A stretch of 64,000 bases of DNA from Limnoperna fortunei. Lineage: Eukaryota > Mollusca > Bivalvia > Mytilida > Modiolidae. The notes beneath the pieces were generated by a model. That model saw nothing but the letters and a program-made list of their open reading frames with translations, was not told where the DNA came from and made no database searches. The DNA is taken from positions 5,459,547 to 5,523,546 of the forward strand of contig OX104116.1 of NCBI GenBank assembly GCA_944474755.1, written 5' to 3'. Of this stretch, positions 62,065-64,000 are shown piece after piece; within the stretch, counting starts at the first letter, position 1, and each line of letters opens with the position of its first letter. Both the position numbers and the translations under genes were made by a program.

Positions 62065-62164
62065 GGCACTTAAATTGAAATGTAACAATGCTGAACATCC
62101 AGACAAATATGGTCATTATAGAGAAGCCTCATATTGCCAAACTAAACACCATTGGTTTTGGAAG
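62065..62164 (+). CDS. MGAT2: MGAT2, coding exon 3
   Basis: The acceptor is CATTTCAG/GGCA and the donor TGGAAG/GTAGGT. After finishing the split Glu codon it codes ALKLKCNNAEHPDKYGHYRE and ASYCQTKHHWFWK. This is the most conserved part seen: vertebrate MGAT2 has the same GHYREA and QTKHHW-WK motifs at the corresponding place. It is phase 0 at the 3' end. The last 20 bases of this exon resemble the tandem unit in the following intron. Confidence 0.96.
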
Positions 62165-62598
62165 GTAGGTGACACTTAACACCATGGGTTTTGGAAAGTA
62201 TGTCAGTCCCAGCCAGTCCCATCTCGGTAAACATAATTGGTTTTGGAACTTGTCAAGCCCATCACAATGAAACGTTAGTCCCATCTCAGTAAACAGAATT
62301 GGTTTTGGAACTTGTCAAGCCCATCACAATAAAAAGTCAGTCCAATCTTAGTAAACAGAATTGGTTTTTGGAACTTGTAAGGCCCATCACAATAAAAAGT
62401 CAGTCCCATCTGTCAACAGAATTGGTTTTGGAACTTGTCAGGCCCATCACAATAAAAAGTCAGTCCAATCTTAGTAAACAGAATTGGTTTTGGAACGTGT
62501 AAGGCCCATCACAATAAAAAGTCAGTCCCATCTGTCAACAGAATTGGTTTTGGAACTTGTCACACCTATCACTATATTATTGACACATTTTGTTGCAG
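62165..62598 (+). repeat. MGAT2: MGAT2 intron 3, built of ~60-bp tandem repeats
   Basis: Most of this 434-bp intron is six to seven units of ATTGGTTTTGGAACTTGT, CAAGCCCATCACAATAAAAA, GTCAGTCCCATCTCAGTAAA, CAGA, some shortened. The unit start matches the end of exon 3 (CACCATTGGTTTTGGAAG). The intron ends in TTTTGTTGCAG. Confidence 0.9.
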
Positions 62599-62729
62599 TT
62601 GTTCCGCGTTTTTGACGATCTGACAGTGATGAGGAACTATACCGGTCTAGTCTTGTTATTGGAGGAGGATTATTATGTAGCCCCCGATATTATAACCATA
62701 CTACAGATGATGAACCACTTAAAGAAAAG
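62599..62729 (+). CDS. MGAT2: MGAT2, coding exon 4
   Basis: The acceptor is TGTTGCAG/TTG and the donor AAAAG/GTATTA, phase 2. It codes LFRVFDDLTVMRNYTGLVLL then LEEDYYVAPDIITILQMMNH and LKK. LEEDYYVAPD is the family's metal- and UDP-binding acidic motif (vertebrate form EEDHYLAPD), so this exon carries a catalytic centre element. The remaining roughly 170 residues, with the rest of the acceptor-binding half, lie beyond the window; no further exon is seen up to 64000. Confidence 0.95.
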
Positions 62730-62961
62730 GTATTATTTAATGTCCTTGTTAAATGCATGTGTTTACTGAGAAAGTACGCATGTACAGAGACCAATTGAAT
62801 TCTTTTACTCTTAATCAGCTTTTTATGAGTATGCCAATTAACCCGCACTAGAGTTATAGAAAATTACTAAAACAGTTGAAAGTACTTGACATCTTGTTTT
62901 GGTATTCACGGTATCAATAAATCCTAAGAGATCTTACCAATGAGGTACACATGCCTAAAGT

Positions 62962-63162
62962 GGCAAGTTATCTGTCTGGAGGCTTTAGATCATGTGATAT
63001 CTGGCCAGAGGATTGAAATCATGTGACATCTGGCTTGAGGCTTTAGGCTTACGATCATGTGACATCTGGCCTGAGGCTTGAGATCATGTGCTATCTGGCT
63101 GGAGGCTAGAAATCATGTGACATCTGACTTGAGGCTTTAGGCTTTAGATCATGTGATATTTA
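62962..63162 (+). repeat. Short tandem array in MGAT2 intron 4
   Basis: About five to six units of AGATCATGTGACATCTGGCC, TGAGGCTTT with indels. Confidence 0.85.
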
Positions 63163-63345
63163 CAAAACAAATTACAATTTTGTCATTTAAGATACAAAAT
63201 TGGATGGTAAAAAACAAATACTGCAATTGTCACTATAAAGTAGTTATGGAATATTTAATTGATATGTTGATGATGTAAATCTTAAATTATATATTGTCAC
63301 AAATTGAGTATACTTTGCCTTTAACTTTGATTCTTATTTAGTTAA

Positions 63346-63922
63346 TTGTCTGGCCTGGGACGAGAGTCACTGGAGGTGACACACATCTAGGGAAATCTGG
63401 GGAGGCATGACATTTTCCTTTATATCTTTGTAAGCTGGAGCTCTGGGTCCAATAAATTTGGTCTAGTGGTAGCTTCGGATGAGTACTTGCCAGTCAGTCA
63501 CCTGTCACCTGACCTTGACCTCAATTTCACAGTCCAATGACTACGTTAGAGTTTTTGTATTAGGGCAGTTCCTCTATAACCATTCATTGTAGGATGAGAC
63601 TATTTGGTATTATAGGTTGCTGATGAAAAGTACATGACAGTCTCGTGGATGTCCTCATGACCTTGACCCCAATTTCATGGTCCAGCAACTATGTTAAAAT
63701 TTGTGAAATAGGCAGGTCTGTCATTTAGGTGTCACCTGAACTTGACCTCAATTTCATGGTTCAGTGAATACATTAAAGTTTTTGAATTAGGTCAGTTTAT
63801 TTCTTTGTAACAAAACATCGTATATTTTAAATGATGACAATTAAATGCTATTTACAGGTTGCTCATGACATAATTTTTTTCATTACTGATGCAGGCCAGA
63901 CATTTTTCTGTGTCCACACTTA
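63346..63922 (+). mobile_element. Hairpin-ended repeat family H1, copy f
   Basis: A decayed 5' hairpin (GTCTGGCCTGGGACGAGAGT), about three core units (TGACCTTGACCTC near 63507 and diverged versions after it), and a 3' end GTGTCCACACTTA. It is the most diverged clear copy. Confidence 0.82.
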
Positions 63923-64000
63923 TATTTTCCAGTTTTGCAGATACTTGTGACAATAATACTTCAGATTCTTTTCTGTATACCCATTCTAATGAAATACAAG

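Larger units (their letters stand above)
62730..64000 (+). other. MGAT2: MGAT2 intron 4, incomplete
   Basis: It starts GTATTATT and is still open at the window end. It holds a short tandem array and an H1 copy. Confidence 0.85.

Overview
The window looks like a piece of a bivalve mollusc nuclear genome. It is AT-rich, has spliced genes with long introns, and is packed with metazoan repeats: non-LTR and Penelope-like retrotransposons, a DIRS element, tRNA-derived SINEs, and repeat families that resemble the bivalve 'pearl' type. Nothing in it suggests a prokaryote or a plasmid. The species cannot be named from the sequence.

Only one gene is recognised with confidence. MGAT2, a Golgi N-glycan GlcNAc-transferase II, lies on the + strand with four coding exons at 45334-45882, 59951-60048, 62065-62164 and 62599-62729; the rest lies beyond the right edge. 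Its first coding intron is about 14 kb and almost entirely repeats. Two short exons at 1168-1274 and 1877-1918 look like the 3' end of an unrecognised + strand gene.

Region by region. 1-2.1 kb: 3' end of the unknown gene plus diverged tandem repeats. 2.3-4.7 kb: a 24-bp array and a decayed LINE with a (GAAT)n tail. 4.9-8.5 kb: a minus-strand LINE 3' end, a 1.0-kb element and two 110-bp foldback elements (all three with 9-bp target duplications), and a hAT-like MITE with poly-G ends. 8.6-11.9 kb: hairpin-ended repeats (families H1 and H3) and a SINE fragment. 12.6-18.1 kb: a Penelope-like remnant and a nearly complete 4.3-kb DIRS retrotransposon. 18.1-28 kb: mostly unique intergenic sequence with one H1 copy carrying a nested hAT-like element. 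28-34 kb: a minus-strand LINE split by an H2 element, then H1 and a rearranged H2 copy. 34.3-37.05 kb: a 51-bp minisatellite. 39-45 kb: a TA-flanked MITE, an H4 element, (AT)n, a palindromic element, H1 and a SINE. 45.3-64 kb: MGAT2 with arrays and nested transposons in its introns.

The most interesting pattern is the hairpin-ended repeats. Five unrelated-looking families (called H1 to H5 here) share one architecture: a 5' hairpin, an internal tandem array, and a 3' hairpin followed by a short C-T-rich terminus. They appear to insert between T residues with little or no target duplication, and every recognisable copy points the same way. This fits non-autonomous Helitron/Helentron-like elements, but that assignment is inference. 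Two copies of a separate transposon in MGAT2 intron 1 give filled and empty sites that support it.
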